Source: Gammaproteobacteria bacterium 45_16_T64
Lineage (GTDB): Bacteria > Pseudomonadota > Gammaproteobacteria > Pseudomonadales > Ketobacteraceae
Direction: 5' to 3'
DNA: 64,000 nt
NCBI GenBank assembly: GCA_002162955.1
Contig: MABD01000012.1
Location: 25,566-89,565, forward strand
This document shows, in pieces, positions 53,030 through 61,919 of the stretch (the first letter of the stretch is position 1; the number at the start of each line of letters is the position of its first letter). The translations under genes and the position numbers were made by a program. A model generated the notes under the pieces. The model was not told where the DNA came from, did not search any database, and saw nothing but the letters and a program-made list of their open reading frames with translations.

Positions 53030-54826
53030 ATGGCCATAACGCTACGATCAATCCGTAAAGCATGCTCCACATTTATTGGCACCGTGATAACGCTATTCAT
53101 CGTAATACTGCTACCAAAGCCTGTGTTGTCAGATACTCAGCCTCACACAAAGTCATGCTTAGCGACCTATAAAAAGGAAGCTCCTCAATATCTTTCGAAA
53201 ACCTGCTTATATTCAGACATATCACATTACGTTATCTCCAATGAACTTCTCCCATTCACACCAAACTACTCTCTGTGGAGCGACGGTGCAGCCAAAAGCC
53301 GCTGGATCTATTTACCACCACACACACAAATCGACACATCAGATCCAGACCATTGGCTCTTCCCAGTGGGAACTCAATTTTTTAAGGAATTCCGAAAAAC
53401 CATTACAGACATTGAGGGAATTGACACTGAAATTAGAGTAGAGACACGATTGTTAATGAAGGTAGCGCCTAGTGCCGGAATCGACTCATGGTCCATCAAG
53501 AGCTATGCCTGGAGAGAAGATCAAAAGGATGCAGCCCTAAGTGATGGCGAAAGAAATGTGCTTGGTACGGGGCATACCATACCCACCCATGACGACTGCG
53601 TTATTTGCCATAAAGGCAATATCGATGGCATTTTGGGGTTTGAAGCAATACAGCTAAGTGATCTACAACGCGTTCAAGCCTTCGACCACAAAAAACGGCC
53701 TTCTTCTACATCAGTAACGCTTAAAACCCTCATTGATAATAAGAAACTCACCTCCCCCGTTAGACAACATAACTTGCCCGGTACGGCATTAGAACAACAA
53801 GTTCTTGGCTATCTACATGCAAACTGCGGCCACTGCCATAACCCAGAAGGACACGCAGCAGAAGAAGAAGCTGAACACTTGGTCCTTCGCCACTCATTGG
53901 CGTTTGAGACAGTAGATCAGACCCAAGTGTATCAAACCGCCATTAACAAACCGACGCAAAACTTTACCATTGCGCCTTATATTGTGATGGGTGCCAAGTA
54001 TGAAGAAATGGCGCTCTATCAAAGCGCTTTATTCTTGAGGATGAACAGCGTAGATGAAGACTATCGAATGCCTATGGTTGCTAGAGAGCATGTGGATTAT
54101 GACGCCTTACATCTGATGCATCAGTGGATGCTAACTCTACCCACCCCAAAAGAATATGACTTTAAATTTGACGAGAAGCGGGAAGTCTCCGGCGACGCCA
54201 CCTCCGACAACACCACCACTGCCGACGCAAAAACTAAAGCCGTAATTCCACAAGAAGAACTCGTCGGCAAAGGTTTACATGTTCAATTACGTTTTGATAA
54301 ATCGGAAGACATCCCTCCCGTCGTGATGATCTATTGGCCAGAAGGTGAGGGTCTACAAAACACGCCTATTATGGATCACAAAGAGGGGTATTTTACTGAA
54401 CGCCTAATTGTGGGTAACAAGGGCAGTACGATGAGTCTGAGGAACTCTGACGATGTGGGTCATACCATCTATGTAAAGGATAAGCGCCGTGATATCCGCT
54501 GGCAGCTTAGCTATATGCCACCGGGATCAACGTATGAACAAGAGCTTTTCTGGCAAGAAGACGTTTTTGTGGAAATGCGCTGTCGACTCCATTTATATAT
54601 GAGCGCCTGGGCAGGCTCTATTTCGACACCCTATTACACCATCATCGAGCTAGACAAAGGTGACACCAATAAAGATCTCCTTATCACAGATTATCCCGAC
54701 AAATTTTCTGATGTAAAGGTCTGGTGGCCTAAAACCAATCCTGTGGAGTTCAAGCTAAAGGGCGGTGAGACCAAAGAAATAGAGATCGGACCCTCTGGCC
54801 ACGCAACAATATCCAGAATCCCATAG
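53030..54826 (+). CDS. SO2930-type dihaem cytochrome c fused to cupredoxin-like domain
   Basis: 598 residues, exported (signal about 1-35). The front part has family signatures PFTPNYSLWSDGAAKSRWIYLPP, HWLFPVGTQFFKEF, haem site CVICHKG (about residue 190) and haem site CGHCHN (about 266). After a Thr/Ala-rich linker (about 390-400) a C-terminal domain resembles methylamine-utilisation/cupredoxin proteins: HTIYVKD with a His, and CRLHLYM with Cys, His and Met ligands in the C-x2-H-x2-M spacing. I recall SO2930 proteins as ending after the dihaem part, so this looks like a fusion. Likely a periplasmic electron carrier or oxidase. AGGAAA precedes the ATG. It is divergent from the DUF3365 gene. 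Confidence 0.85.
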   Translation: MAITLRSIRKACSTFIGTVITLFIVILLPKPVLSDTQPHTKSCLATYKKEAPQYLSKTCLYSDISHYVISNELLPFTPNYSLWSDGAAKSRWIYLPPHTQIDTSDPDHWLFPVGTQFFKEFRKTITDIEGIDTEIRVETRLLMKVAPSAGIDSWSIKSYAWREDQKDAALSDGERNVLGTGHTIPTHDDCVICHKGNIDGILGFEAIQLSDLQRVQAFDHKKRPSSTSVTLKTLIDNKKLTSPVRQHNLPGTALEQQVLGYLHANCGHCHNPEGHAAEEEAEHLVLRHSLAFETVDQTQVYQTAINKPTQNFTIAPYIVMGAKYEEMALYQSALFLRMNSVDEDYRMPMVAREHVDYDALHLMHQWMLTLPTPKEYDFKFDEKREVSGDATSDNTTTADAKTKAVIPQEELVGKGLHVQLRFDKSEDIPPVVMIYWPEGEGLQNTPIMDHKEGYFTERLIVGNKGSTMSLRNSDDVGHTIYVKDKRRDIRWQLSYMPPGSTYEQELFWQEDVFVEMRCRLHLYMSAWAGSISTPYYTIIELDKGDTNKDLLITDYPDKFSDVKVWWPKTNPVEFKLKGGETKEIEIGPSGHATISRIP

Positions 54827-54956
54827 CATTAAGAGCTCCGTGGCACATGCATGATATTGACTGGGCAGACACTGTTTTCTGTCAACCTGCCTTTATTGTG
54901 GAATTTCTGAACACTTAGTAAGCTGTTAACTCACATACTATAAAAGGAATCTACCA

Positions 54957-55325
54957 ATGTCTCTTCATACTGTTGCCAATGAAAACGAAATACCTATCGG
55001 TTCAAATAAGCCAGTCACTGTTGCAGGAGAGAACATTCTAGTGTTTCATCTGGAGGACGGGTATTACGCCACACAAAGCAATTGCACACATTTATTCATG
55101 CCCCTTAAGAAGGGAAAAATTCTTGATGGGTGTACTTTACAGTGCCCCTTTCACAGGGCACAGTTCGACATAAAAACAGGTAATGTTGTCAACTGGGCGA
55201 GCTTCCCGCCAGGAATTCAGCTAGTGAATAGCATTCGTAAGGAAAAGCCGTTAAAAACCTATCCCGTTACGATAGAAAACAATGAAATACGCGTTGATAT
55301 GACTGAAACTGAAAGTATAAACTGA
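54957..55325 (+). CDS. Rieske 2Fe-2S ferredoxin
   Basis: 122-residue Rieske protein. Cluster ligands are in CTH, then 17 residues, then CPFH (CXHX17CXXH). No signal peptide or TM segment, so it is a soluble cytoplasmic ferredoxin of the dioxygenase or nitrite-reductase small-subunit type. AAGGAA precedes the ATG. It lies 130 bases after the cytochrome-cupredoxin gene on the same strand and may share its promoter. No oxygenase catalytic subunit is adjacent, so the electron acceptor is unknown. Confidence 0.92.
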   Translation: MSLHTVANENEIPIGSNKPVTVAGENILVFHLEDGYYATQSNCTHLFMPLKKGKILDGCTLQCPFHRAQFDIKTGNVVNWASFPPGIQLVNSIRKEKPLKTYPVTIENNEIRVDMTETESIN

Positions 55326-55336
55326 CATCCGGCTTG

Positions 55337-55368
55337 CCGAATGGTTCTTACCGATAAGGGTCATTCGG
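55337..55368. terminator. Convergent stem-loop at the Rieske / truncated haemoglobin junction
   Basis: CCGAATG (55337-55343) pairs with CATTCGG (55362-55368), with an inner CTTA/TAAG extended by wobble pairs and a CCGA loop. It overlaps the haemoglobin stop. No T-run, so it is a weak terminator candidate. Confidence 0.35.
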
Positions 55369-55828
55369 GGTTGCCTTCACCATTTTGATAAACAATATCA
55401 GATTTGAGAGGCGCTAGTTTTTGTAGTATTAAATTTTCCTGTTGATAGCTTAATCCCATTCGACGCATCGCATACTGAACATGTTCCACCAAGCGATAAA
55501 ATTCGACCTCAGTCACGTCGCGTTCATTATGTGCCTTCTTCATGGATTTACCTGTATATTCACAAGGCCCTCCAATTAGCGCACAGGTTTGATCCACCAG
55601 CTTTTTCCTTAACGCTTTTTTGGGAACGCCCTTAAAATGAGGATAAAGTATAGGATCGTTATAGATTCGACTTATCGCTAAACCAAAAACCTTTTCCAGT
55701 TTTTCCTTGCCACCAATGTCGGTATACAACGATGTATTGGTCTGTAAATTTGAACAACCTCCCGCTGATGACAACAGTAAGATCACAACGAATAGATAAC
55801 GAACGGGATTGATTGTATAACGCTTCAT
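55361..55828 (-). CDS. Group 1 truncated haemoglobin with lipoprotein-like signal
   Basis: 155 residues: the first ~25 are an export signal ending in SSAGGC, a plausible but imperfect lipobox, followed by a group 1 truncated haemoglobin (SLYTDIGGKEKLEKVF start, YPHFKGV, the proximal-His region SMKKAHNERDVTEVEFYRLVEHV). Most truncated haemoglobins are cytoplasmic, so a membrane-anchored form implies O2 or NO chemistry in the periplasm. Its ATG overlaps the stop of the DUF3034 gene by one base (TAATG), so translation is coupled. With the cytochrome genes across the junction this suggests a redox cluster. Confidence 0.88.
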   Translation of the reverse strand: MKRYTINPVRYLFVVILLLSSAGGCSNLQTNTSLYTDIGGKEKLEKVFGLAISRIYNDPILYPHFKGVPKKALRKKLVDQTCALIGGPCEYTGKSMKKAHNERDVTEVEFYRLVEHVQYAMRRMGLSYQQENLILQKLAPLKSDIVYQNGEGNPE

Positions 55829-56775
55829 TAGAGATTCACCGTCACAGAAAGATAAAAGCCAGAGGCATTATCATCAAAAGGCAGATTACCTAGATCGACG
55901 TAAGCTGCGGTTAACGAAAGCGTTTTATTTGGAAAGTACGCGATAAAAACATCATTAACCGTTTCTTCCTTTGCTAAGCCATCAAGGCGGTCTGTTTGAG
56001 TGCGCCACTCAGCACCTACTGCGGTAAACGGGCTTAACGCGACAACAATAGAGCCCTCCCACTCTAAGGAATAGTCATCATCATCGTTAGACGAGAAACC
56101 GAGCAGTCCAAACGTATTCGCTTTAGTCCATCGTGCAGTCATATTAGCAAGTAGATTATTCCCACCTGCCACACCCAGTAGATACTTAGATGCAGAGAGA
56201 TATACATCAGTACCGCTATCATCCTTTGCCCCGAGTAACAGAGGAATACCTTGATCAGGTAATGCGACAGAACCGTCTGCTAACGGCAGCGATGTTTCAA
56301 AATCCAAATTCTGTTTATATTGAATACCCAATGATATCTGAGGAGCCCAAGTCTCTTCGCTAAAAATAGCATCCCCCCATAATTTGAGTTTAAGGCCTAC
56401 CACATCTTGTTCAATATCGGTGCCTGGTGCAGAATCAACCGTCCCACTCGTTAGCACATTAAAAACGTTACCTACTACTGCTGAAGAGACGGACAAAGTT
56501 TGACGTTGATACGAAAGCTCTAATCGATCATATAACCCGATAGCAAAACCGACCGTCTTTAGCTGATATTCGCCGGTATCGAGAAGCTGAAGGGAACCGC
56601 TCCCCTGAACCTCCTCCTTTGCACCGTAACCCGCAATCAACGCCCACGGAGTAATGCCGCCGCCGCTAGAGCCCTCGAAACTAGTAATGCCACCCGAGCT
56701 AATGAGTCGACTGCCTGTCGCGGATACCCAGGGTGAATAGAGTAAAAAAAATACTATTAAGAGATAAGTACGCAT
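55828..56775 (-). CDS. DUF3034-family outer-membrane protein
   Basis: 315 residues with a signal peptide (LLIVFFLLYSPWVSA). Starts with SRLISSGGITSFEGSSGGGITPWALIAGYGA, the DUF3034 signature, and continues as a beta-barrel-like protein (YDRLELSYQRQTL, ISLGIQYKQNLDF, LTAAYVDLGNLPFDDNASGFYLSVTV). The last residue is Leu. It is co-encoded with the truncated haemoglobin, a pairing I recall from several gammaproteobacteria, but its function is unknown. GGGAAGAA precedes the start. The 97-base gap to the preceding lipoprotein gene allows a separate promoter. Confidence 0.85.
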   Translation of the reverse strand: MRTYLLIVFFLLYSPWVSATGSRLISSGGITSFEGSSGGGITPWALIAGYGAKEEVQGSGSLQLLDTGEYQLKTVGFAIGLYDRLELSYQRQTLSVSSAVVGNVFNVLTSGTVDSAPGTDIEQDVVGLKLKLWGDAIFSEETWAPQISLGIQYKQNLDFETSLPLADGSVALPDQGIPLLLGAKDDSGTDVYLSASKYLLGVAGGNNLLANMTARWTKANTFGLLGFSSNDDDDYSLEWEGSIVVALSPFTAVGAEWRTQTDRLDGLAKEETVNDVFIAYFPNKTLSLTAAYVDLGNLPFDDNASGFYLSVTVNL

Positions 56776-56872
56776 TTTCTTCCCAAAACTTGCTGTTTAA
56801 CATGAGCTTAGTAGCAGTTTGTTAGATAGCAAGGAGGGAAGAAATGCAGCAAAAAGTCGCAGGCAGTATTGA

Positions 56873-58231
56873 CTAATTTACTAGCCGAATCACTGCCTGA
56901 CCATTAACGATATCGATAGTGCCGTATACAACGCCACCCTTAGTAATGGTCCCAGCATTCGTAGATTTACTAAAGTCTATTTTCATCAGAACGCCATTTT
57001 GATTCTGAACAATCACAACGGAAGGTTGTTCAATATCATAGTGAATGTCATATTCTTTGCTATCCCACAGGATAAGTAAACTCAGTAGGCCCTCTTGTAC
57101 CTCTTCAGGGCTTGCAGTGACCTCTACAGTGACGTTAGCTACATCATCCGGCGTTCTAGTTTCAAAATTAAGCGACAAATCGTCTCTCGCGCCGTTAGGC
57201 AACCCGACAGATCCATTGAACACATTATCTCTATAATCTGTATACTCACCCTGTGCATCGAGTGTTAAGTCAATACCTGAAACACCGAGAACACCTTGCC
57301 CCCCAGACTGGCTAAGATCTACTAGTTCTGCATCAATATTAACGGCTCCCTCGTAAAAAACGGGGTTCGTAATAACACCATCCATTGTCTGCTGGAATTC
57401 TATGTTCAAACTGCCTGTTGCATTCTTTGGTAGCGCAATCTTGCTACCACTAAGTGCTTCTTCATAGATAAAACTGATTTTGCTTTTAAGAATGGTGAGT
57501 ACTGTACCCTCTTTCTCTACAGTACCTTCAATTGAGAAGTGCACTTGCTTACCACTCACTTCTCCTTCGGATAAGGCAACGTCAAACTCTATTCCTTCCC
57601 ATTCGTTATACACCCGTGCATTGCTATCCAGCAAAGCAAATTCTACCCAAGGCCCTGTACTCTCAACATTTTGTGGAAGTGTACTGGGAAGAATAATAGG
57701 CACTGGGACCGCATTAATAAATTCACAGAAGTTCAGGCCAAATAGTTCGAAGTCTACATTTGCATTACAAAGCTGCTCTAGATTACTCGTTTTCAGAAGG
57801 GTTTTACACCCGAGTACCGCTAAAGCATTCCCGAGATTCTCACACGCTTCGGATAATGCCAATTCTGGAATAGCGATTAATGCTGCGTGTTGGGTCGTAA
57901 GCATTACGGATTGCAACATTACATAAATATCATCTGTCGCCAGTGAGGATATCGTTCCAATGGTGCCATCAAATGACGGCACCTCAGGGTTAAGATTTAG
58001 CTTCCCTTCCCATACCTTTAGATCCTCTTCGAACCCCCTTACCTGCCTTAACGCTTCGCTATCTACAACAGGAGTGTCATCGTTAGAATCATCGCTTAGA
58101 GTATCTTCGGCATCGGAATCCGAAAGGTAGGAACTACCCGAATTATCTGAACTGCCCTGACCACCGCAACCAGATAACAAAAGAATCATTAGTAACATTG
58201 TACATTGTGAGAACAACCCAAAAGCCCGCAT
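56873..58231 (-). CDS. Lipoprotein of unknown function
   Basis: 452 residues. The lipobox is clear (LLMILLLSGC, then GGQGSSDNSGSS and a Ser/Asp-rich linker). The middle has a Cys-containing helical segment (ACENLGNALAVLGCKTLLK) and the C-terminal half is beta-rich with repeated strand patterns (GSLNIEFQQTMDGVI, VNIDAELVDLSQ, IDLTLDAQGEYTD). I do not recognise the family. AGGGATAG precedes ATG 58231. It is transcribed away from the lipase-like gene, so the region between them holds both promoters. Confidence 0.72.
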   Translation of the reverse strand: MRAFGLFSQCTMLLMILLLSGCGGQGSSDNSGSSYLSDSDAEDTLSDDSNDDTPVVDSEALRQVRGFEEDLKVWEGKLNLNPEVPSFDGTIGTISSLATDDIYVMLQSVMLTTQHAALIAIPELALSEACENLGNALAVLGCKTLLKTSNLEQLCNANVDFELFGLNFCEFINAVPVPIILPSTLPQNVESTGPWVEFALLDSNARVYNEWEGIEFDVALSEGEVSGKQVHFSIEGTVEKEGTVLTILKSKISFIYEEALSGSKIALPKNATGSLNIEFQQTMDGVITNPVFYEGAVNIDAELVDLSQSGGQGVLGVSGIDLTLDAQGEYTDYRDNVFNGSVGLPNGARDDLSLNFETRTPDDVANVTVEVTASPEEVQEGLLSLLILWDSKEYDIHYDIEQPSVVIVQNQNGVLMKIDFSKSTNAGTITKGGVVYGTIDIVNGQAVIRLVN

Positions 58232-58314
58232 GTCTATCCCTATTATTATTTTAATGACGATCCCTAAAGCGTTGCTTTAGCAACAGAGGCGTGTAATCGA
58301 GGGCAAGATACACC

Positions 58315-58353
58315 AGGAATAACTAAAAACCGATAGCGGATTTAGTTATTCCT
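58315..58353. repeat. Perfect 13-bp inverted repeat
   Basis: AGGAATAACTAAA (58315-58327) and its exact complement (58341-58353) around 13 bases, whose centre CCGATAGCGG pairs further (CCG/CGG). No T-run on either side. It lies 84 bases upstream of the lipoprotein gene start. Confidence 0.7.
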
Positions 58354-58700
58354 TAGAATTGTGAAGTTGAAATACAAAAGTGGCCCATTAATGATCAAAA
58401 CTAAGCTCTAGTTCACAGAAGGATTCTATTCTTCGGGTTGCCCGCCCGGATTACCCACCCTCTATATATAGAGTATTTGTCTATATCTCACGCATTTATA
58501 GAAGTATCAAATAGTTTTTACAAAAAATAAAGTTCCAAAAAATACAGCATTTAGCTGCCAATACTTTTTTCCAATTCAACCCGCATTTACCGCCAAAAGT
58601 TGTCGCTAAATTACGTCTTAATCGTAGAAATCAACAAAACCTCCACCTTCTGGAGCATTTCTTTACGCTCGCAAGGGTTAACCAGCCTCGTCTCTTTTGA

Positions 58701-58731
58701 ATCTATTATGCAAGCCAATTGCATAATAGAT
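58701..58731. promoter_or_regulatory. Perfect 13-bp inverted repeat upstream of the lipase-like gene
   Basis: ATCTATTATGCAA (58701-58713), spacer GCCAA, then its exact complement (58719-58731), 97 bases upstream of ATG 58828. Size and position fit a dimeric repressor or activator site. No regulator gene is adjacent. Confidence 0.55.
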
Positions 58732-58827
58732 ATTTTCACTGTGTTGCCATGATAAAAAGACAATGCCAGCATGACTTCGTAGTCCACAAAAACAAAAAGA
58801 TGAACCAATAACAACAAGGGGAAAGAG

Positions 58828-60189
58828 ATGAATTTTTTCAGCCAAGCTAAACGCCTTATATTTTTTGTATTGCTTTTTGATCTGACAGGCTGTGGCGGAA
58901 GCAGTCCCGTTGAAGGACTCTACACAGCTATCACCGCCGATGATGTAGAAATAAAAATTAAACGGTACCGCCCAGATCCACGTGAAAATTATCTCAACTC
59001 TCAACCGATCATTTTATTTCCCTCTCTATTAACAAACATAAATATGTTTGAAACTCACACACCAAAAGGAAAAGAATGGGCGTATCGACGAATGAGCTTA
59101 CCGAACAATATCGCGTCATGGGCAGAAAATGATGAATATATCGCTGATGATCCTATGGTCTATTACAGTCTGGCCCATTATCTGTGGACGCAGGGTTACG
59201 ATGTGTGGATGGCAAATTACCGCGGTATCGGGCGAGGCGATTTCGCCAGCGAGAAAGGCAATTTACGAACCAATATGGACGTCTGGGCAGCACTCGATGT
59301 TCCTGCCGTAATAGACAAGGTGATGGATGTTACCGGTAAAAAACCCGTTATTGGAGGTCATAGCACTGGAGGCCTTGTTACGTATTTATATCTACAGGGA
59401 ATTCATATGGATGCACGCGCAGCGAAAAAAGGAGACTACGTTCCTCATCTAGAATCAAGTGAGGTATTAGCCTTAGAGCGCAACAATAACATTGCCGGAT
59501 TCCTCGGCCTTGACCCGGCTGGATCACCTCCTTTAGCTTATGAAGCATTAATTGACAGCGGGCTGGTTTGGACTGTTTTATCTCAACCTTGGTATATTGA
59601 CTTAGACCTAGTGGTTGGCGACGTTATCATGCCGGCGGTGCCCACTACCCTAACCAGTGGTGCAATATCTTTTATCTTTTCAAGTATATCCAACCTCGCC
59701 GATGCGTTTCCAGAAGGGCTATTACCGGGTTATGCTGATGTATTTGGCGCACTGGATTTCTGGCATGTTGAAAACATGAATCGTTATACCGAAGACTACA
59801 TCGGTCGGCTTGGTCTCTCGAGCATGTATTTAAGAACGCTCGCGCAATATGCCGACTGGGGCATAAATGGCGTGTTCAGGGAGCATTGGATGAATGGAGA
59901 AGAAAACTCACACCTTACCGTCCCGCCAGATGCGATGGAAGGTGATGGTTATTACTATTACGCAGATTACATGGATAGGATGACTGTTCCCGCACTATCT
60001 TTCTTTTCTAGCTCATCGGCTCTAGTCAATACTGAGGTGATGGTAGAGCTTATCTATAATGGTAAGACTCCCCACCCTCTGGACCAATGGTTAGAAGTAT
60101 CTGGCACAGGACATCTAGATGTTGTCATGTCCGATAATACGCCTGCGACGATGTTTCCAAGAATTGGGCAATGGTTAAGCGAATTGTAA
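58828..60189 (+). CDS. Exported lipoprotein alpha/beta hydrolase (lipase/esterase-like)
   Basis: 453 residues. Lipobox FDLTGC followed by GGSSP indicates membrane anchoring. The hydrolase fold shows the strand GYDVWMANYRGIGRG, the nucleophile elbow GGHSTGG (Ser about residue 179), and the catalytic His in GTGHLDVVM near the C-terminus (about 429). Large inserts between them suggest a lid. GGGGAAAGAG is a strong ribosome site. Likely hydrolyses esters at the cell surface or periplasm. Substrate unknown. A perfect 13-base inverted repeat lies upstream. It is convergent with a porin gene. Confidence 0.88.
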   Translation: MNFFSQAKRLIFFVLLFDLTGCGGSSPVEGLYTAITADDVEIKIKRYRPDPRENYLNSQPIILFPSLLTNINMFETHTPKGKEWAYRRMSLPNNIASWAENDEYIADDPMVYYSLAHYLWTQGYDVWMANYRGIGRGDFASEKGNLRTNMDVWAALDVPAVIDKVMDVTGKKPVIGGHSTGGLVTYLYLQGIHMDARAAKKGDYVPHLESSEVLALERNNNIAGFLGLDPAGSPPLAYEALIDSGLVWTVLSQPWYIDLDLVVGDVIMPAVPTTLTSGAISFIFSSISNLADAFPEGLLPGYADVFGALDFWHVENMNRYTEDYIGRLGLSSMYLRTLAQYADWGINGVFREHWMNGEENSHLTVPPDAMEGDGYYYYADYMDRMTVPALSFFSSSSALVNTEVMVELIYNGKTPHPLDQWLEVSGTGHLDVVMSDNTPATMFPRIGQWLSEL

Positions 60190-60201
60190 GACACTGAATG
60201 T

Positions 60202-60247
60202 AGATCGTACGTATAGAAAAGCACCATTTCTTGTATACGTACGATCT
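60202..60247. terminator. Stem-loop between convergent lipase-like and porin genes
   Basis: Perfect 14-base arms (AGATCGTACGTATA at 60202-60215; TATACGTACGATCT at 60234-60247) around an 18-base loop, in the 89 bases between two convergent stops. The loop ends pair further as GAAA/TTTC. No T-run, but the location suits a bidirectional terminator. Confidence 0.6.
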
Positions 60248-60278
60248 CCCAAGCTGAATTGTCTTCAGTACTTCCACC

Positions 60279-61613
60279 TTAGAACAAGTATTGAAGGCGA
60301 CATCCAATAATGTTCAAATTATCCCCCCCGACGAACTTTCCTTTCTTATCTGCATCATCGTCATTATCTACCGAGATATAGTTCAATTTCATCATGAAGT
60401 TATTGTTAATATACCAATTTACTGCCAACGTTAAATTCGTTGCTTCTCCCCCGGTAATTCCAGCACTACCATCATTAAGGTCTAAAGTACTGTAACGAAG
60501 GGCTATCTCCCAAGCCCCGTTTGTTGCAGAGGGTTGTACTGCACCAAATTCACCATCAGAATAGTTGTATACTCTGTAATCCGATGTTATAAAATATGCA
60601 ATGGTTCCATACCCCCCATCAAAAGATGAATTACTTCCTTCCGACTTCACTTCCACCTCAGATTTTAAATATTCGGCTTGCGTCGAAAATCGCCCCCACA
60701 AACTAGCGACCTCGATTCCGGTGGTAATAATCTTATCAACATCTGAAATGGTATCTGTATTCAAGTATTTATAATCAATGAAATGAGATTCTGGTCGTGC
60801 ACTATATTTTATTTCATCACCAGAATCAGACTGTGGTTTCCGCATCATGTAATTTAAACCTACATGAAGTACCTTATGATCCTCAAGCTTTGCAAATGGG
60901 CGGTACACTGCTCGTACAGAGTATCCGTATCGCTCAGAACGATCCTCTTCAGCGTTATTGACAACTGCTTCATCTCCAAATAGAGAGACCCCAAAAAAAT
61001 AGCGATCCGCATAATTGGTTGCACTAATTCCAATACGCCGCCCTGGAGCAAATGTATCACTTACCATAGAGGTTTCCATGAACGTTGCCCAGCGGGAAGT
61101 GGTAACTTCATTCATACTAAAATTAGGTTTTTGATGGCCCACTTTTATTTTTAGATTTTGGCTTGAAAAGCCATCGTAAGCGGCCCACAAATCCTTTAAT
61201 TCGACTGCCCCTTCAGAAAAGTCTAAATCGAATTCGCCGCTCCAATTTTTGTACATCTTTGTTTTTATTGCCAAACGTACTCTTCGAAACTCTGAATTAG
61301 AGAATAGCTCGTTCTCATCTTTAGAATTGCTGACAGTTCCAAAATCCAGCATAACCCTACCATCCAGCTTGTATTGAAATTCATTGTCATTTGATTCGGC
61401 AATAATGTAACTTTTATCGATACTCCCAGACAGTGGTACGCCTTTCACCCCAGCACCCACTCTCCCCTCATACGCCTCAAGCTTTCTCTCAAGCTGCTTA
61501 TATAACTTGTAGAGTTCTTCGTTCGACGATTCCTCAGCAGCAAAGCAGTTGAACACAACGAATGGCAGCAATATAAATAACGCACTCAGACCACCTTGTT
61601 TTAAGTTATTCAT
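60279..61613 (-). CDS. Phosphate-selective porin (OprP/OprO family)
   Basis: 444 residues with a signal peptide (LSALFILLPFVVFNCFA). A short coiled coil (LYKLYKQLERKLEAYEG) precedes a 16-strand-type barrel, as in OprP-like trimeric porins. Typical strands are FQYKLDGRVMLDFGTV, NSEFRRVRLAIKTKMYKNWSGEFDLDF and VGHQKPNFSMNEVTTSRWATFME. Closes with IIGCRLQYLF, ending in Phe as expected for BAM-dependent insertion. The ribosome site is weak. Possible phosphate or other anion uptake; no pho genes are adjacent. Confidence 0.9.
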   Translation of the reverse strand: MNNLKQGGLSALFILLPFVVFNCFAAEESSNEELYKLYKQLERKLEAYEGRVGAGVKGVPLSGSIDKSYIIAESNDNEFQYKLDGRVMLDFGTVSNSKDENELFSNSEFRRVRLAIKTKMYKNWSGEFDLDFSEGAVELKDLWAAYDGFSSQNLKIKVGHQKPNFSMNEVTTSRWATFMETSMVSDTFAPGRRIGISATNYADRYFFGVSLFGDEAVVNNAEEDRSERYGYSVRAVYRPFAKLEDHKVLHVGLNYMMRKPQSDSGDEIKYSARPESHFIDYKYLNTDTISDVDKIITTGIEVASLWGRFSTQAEYLKSEVEVKSEGSNSSFDGGYGTIAYFITSDYRVYNYSDGEFGAVQPSATNGAWEIALRYSTLDLNDGSAGITGGEATNLTLAVNWYINNNFMMKLNYISVDNDDDADKKGKFVGGDNLNIIGCRLQYLF

Positions 61614-61919
61614 TCTTAAACCTTTTCTATACGTGTTGTAGAGATAGTGTTAACTCTCACTTTAATAGTTCAAATCAAGCGTTCGCTTTCAAATTAGCCC
61701 AAAATTAGGAAAAATCCAGAAACTGGACTAAAGTATAGGTAATTGACACATGCAAGCAGCCAAATTGGGTGGATATTACGATATCTTAGGTGACTCCATA
61801 ATCAGAGAACACATTGCCCCGCAGGCCCTGATAGTGGCACCAGCATAGATCATTGTTGTATTTTTATTACCCCCTAAAAAGCCCCTACTACTAACATCAA
61901 ATAACAGAGGCAAACTCAC
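61614..61919. other. Intergenic region between divergent porin and solute-binding genes
   Basis: 306 bases, AT-rich, presumably carrying both promoters. I see no Pho-box repeat, no inverted repeat of note and no gene. Confidence 0.35.

Larger units (their letters stand above)
58232..58827. other. Palindrome-rich divergent intergenic region
   Basis: 596 bases without a convincing gene. It contains several perfect palindromes: CTAAAGC/GCTTTAG (58264-58280, 3-base spacer), the 13-base inverted repeats at 58315-58353 and 58701-58731, and CTCTATATATAGAG (58460-58473). AT-rich around 58480-58570. A small minus-strand open frame over 58678-59004 overlaps the lipase gene start and is not supported. 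Confidence 0.5.

Noticed and set aside
57480..57926. 148-codon plus-strand open frame
   Set aside because: Antisense to the lipoprotein gene, with no motif or ribosome site.
58678..59004. 108-codon minus-strand open frame partly in intergenic DNA
   Set aside because: Overlaps the start of the well-supported lipase-like gene and covers the 58701-58731 inverted repeat; protein has no recognisable feature.
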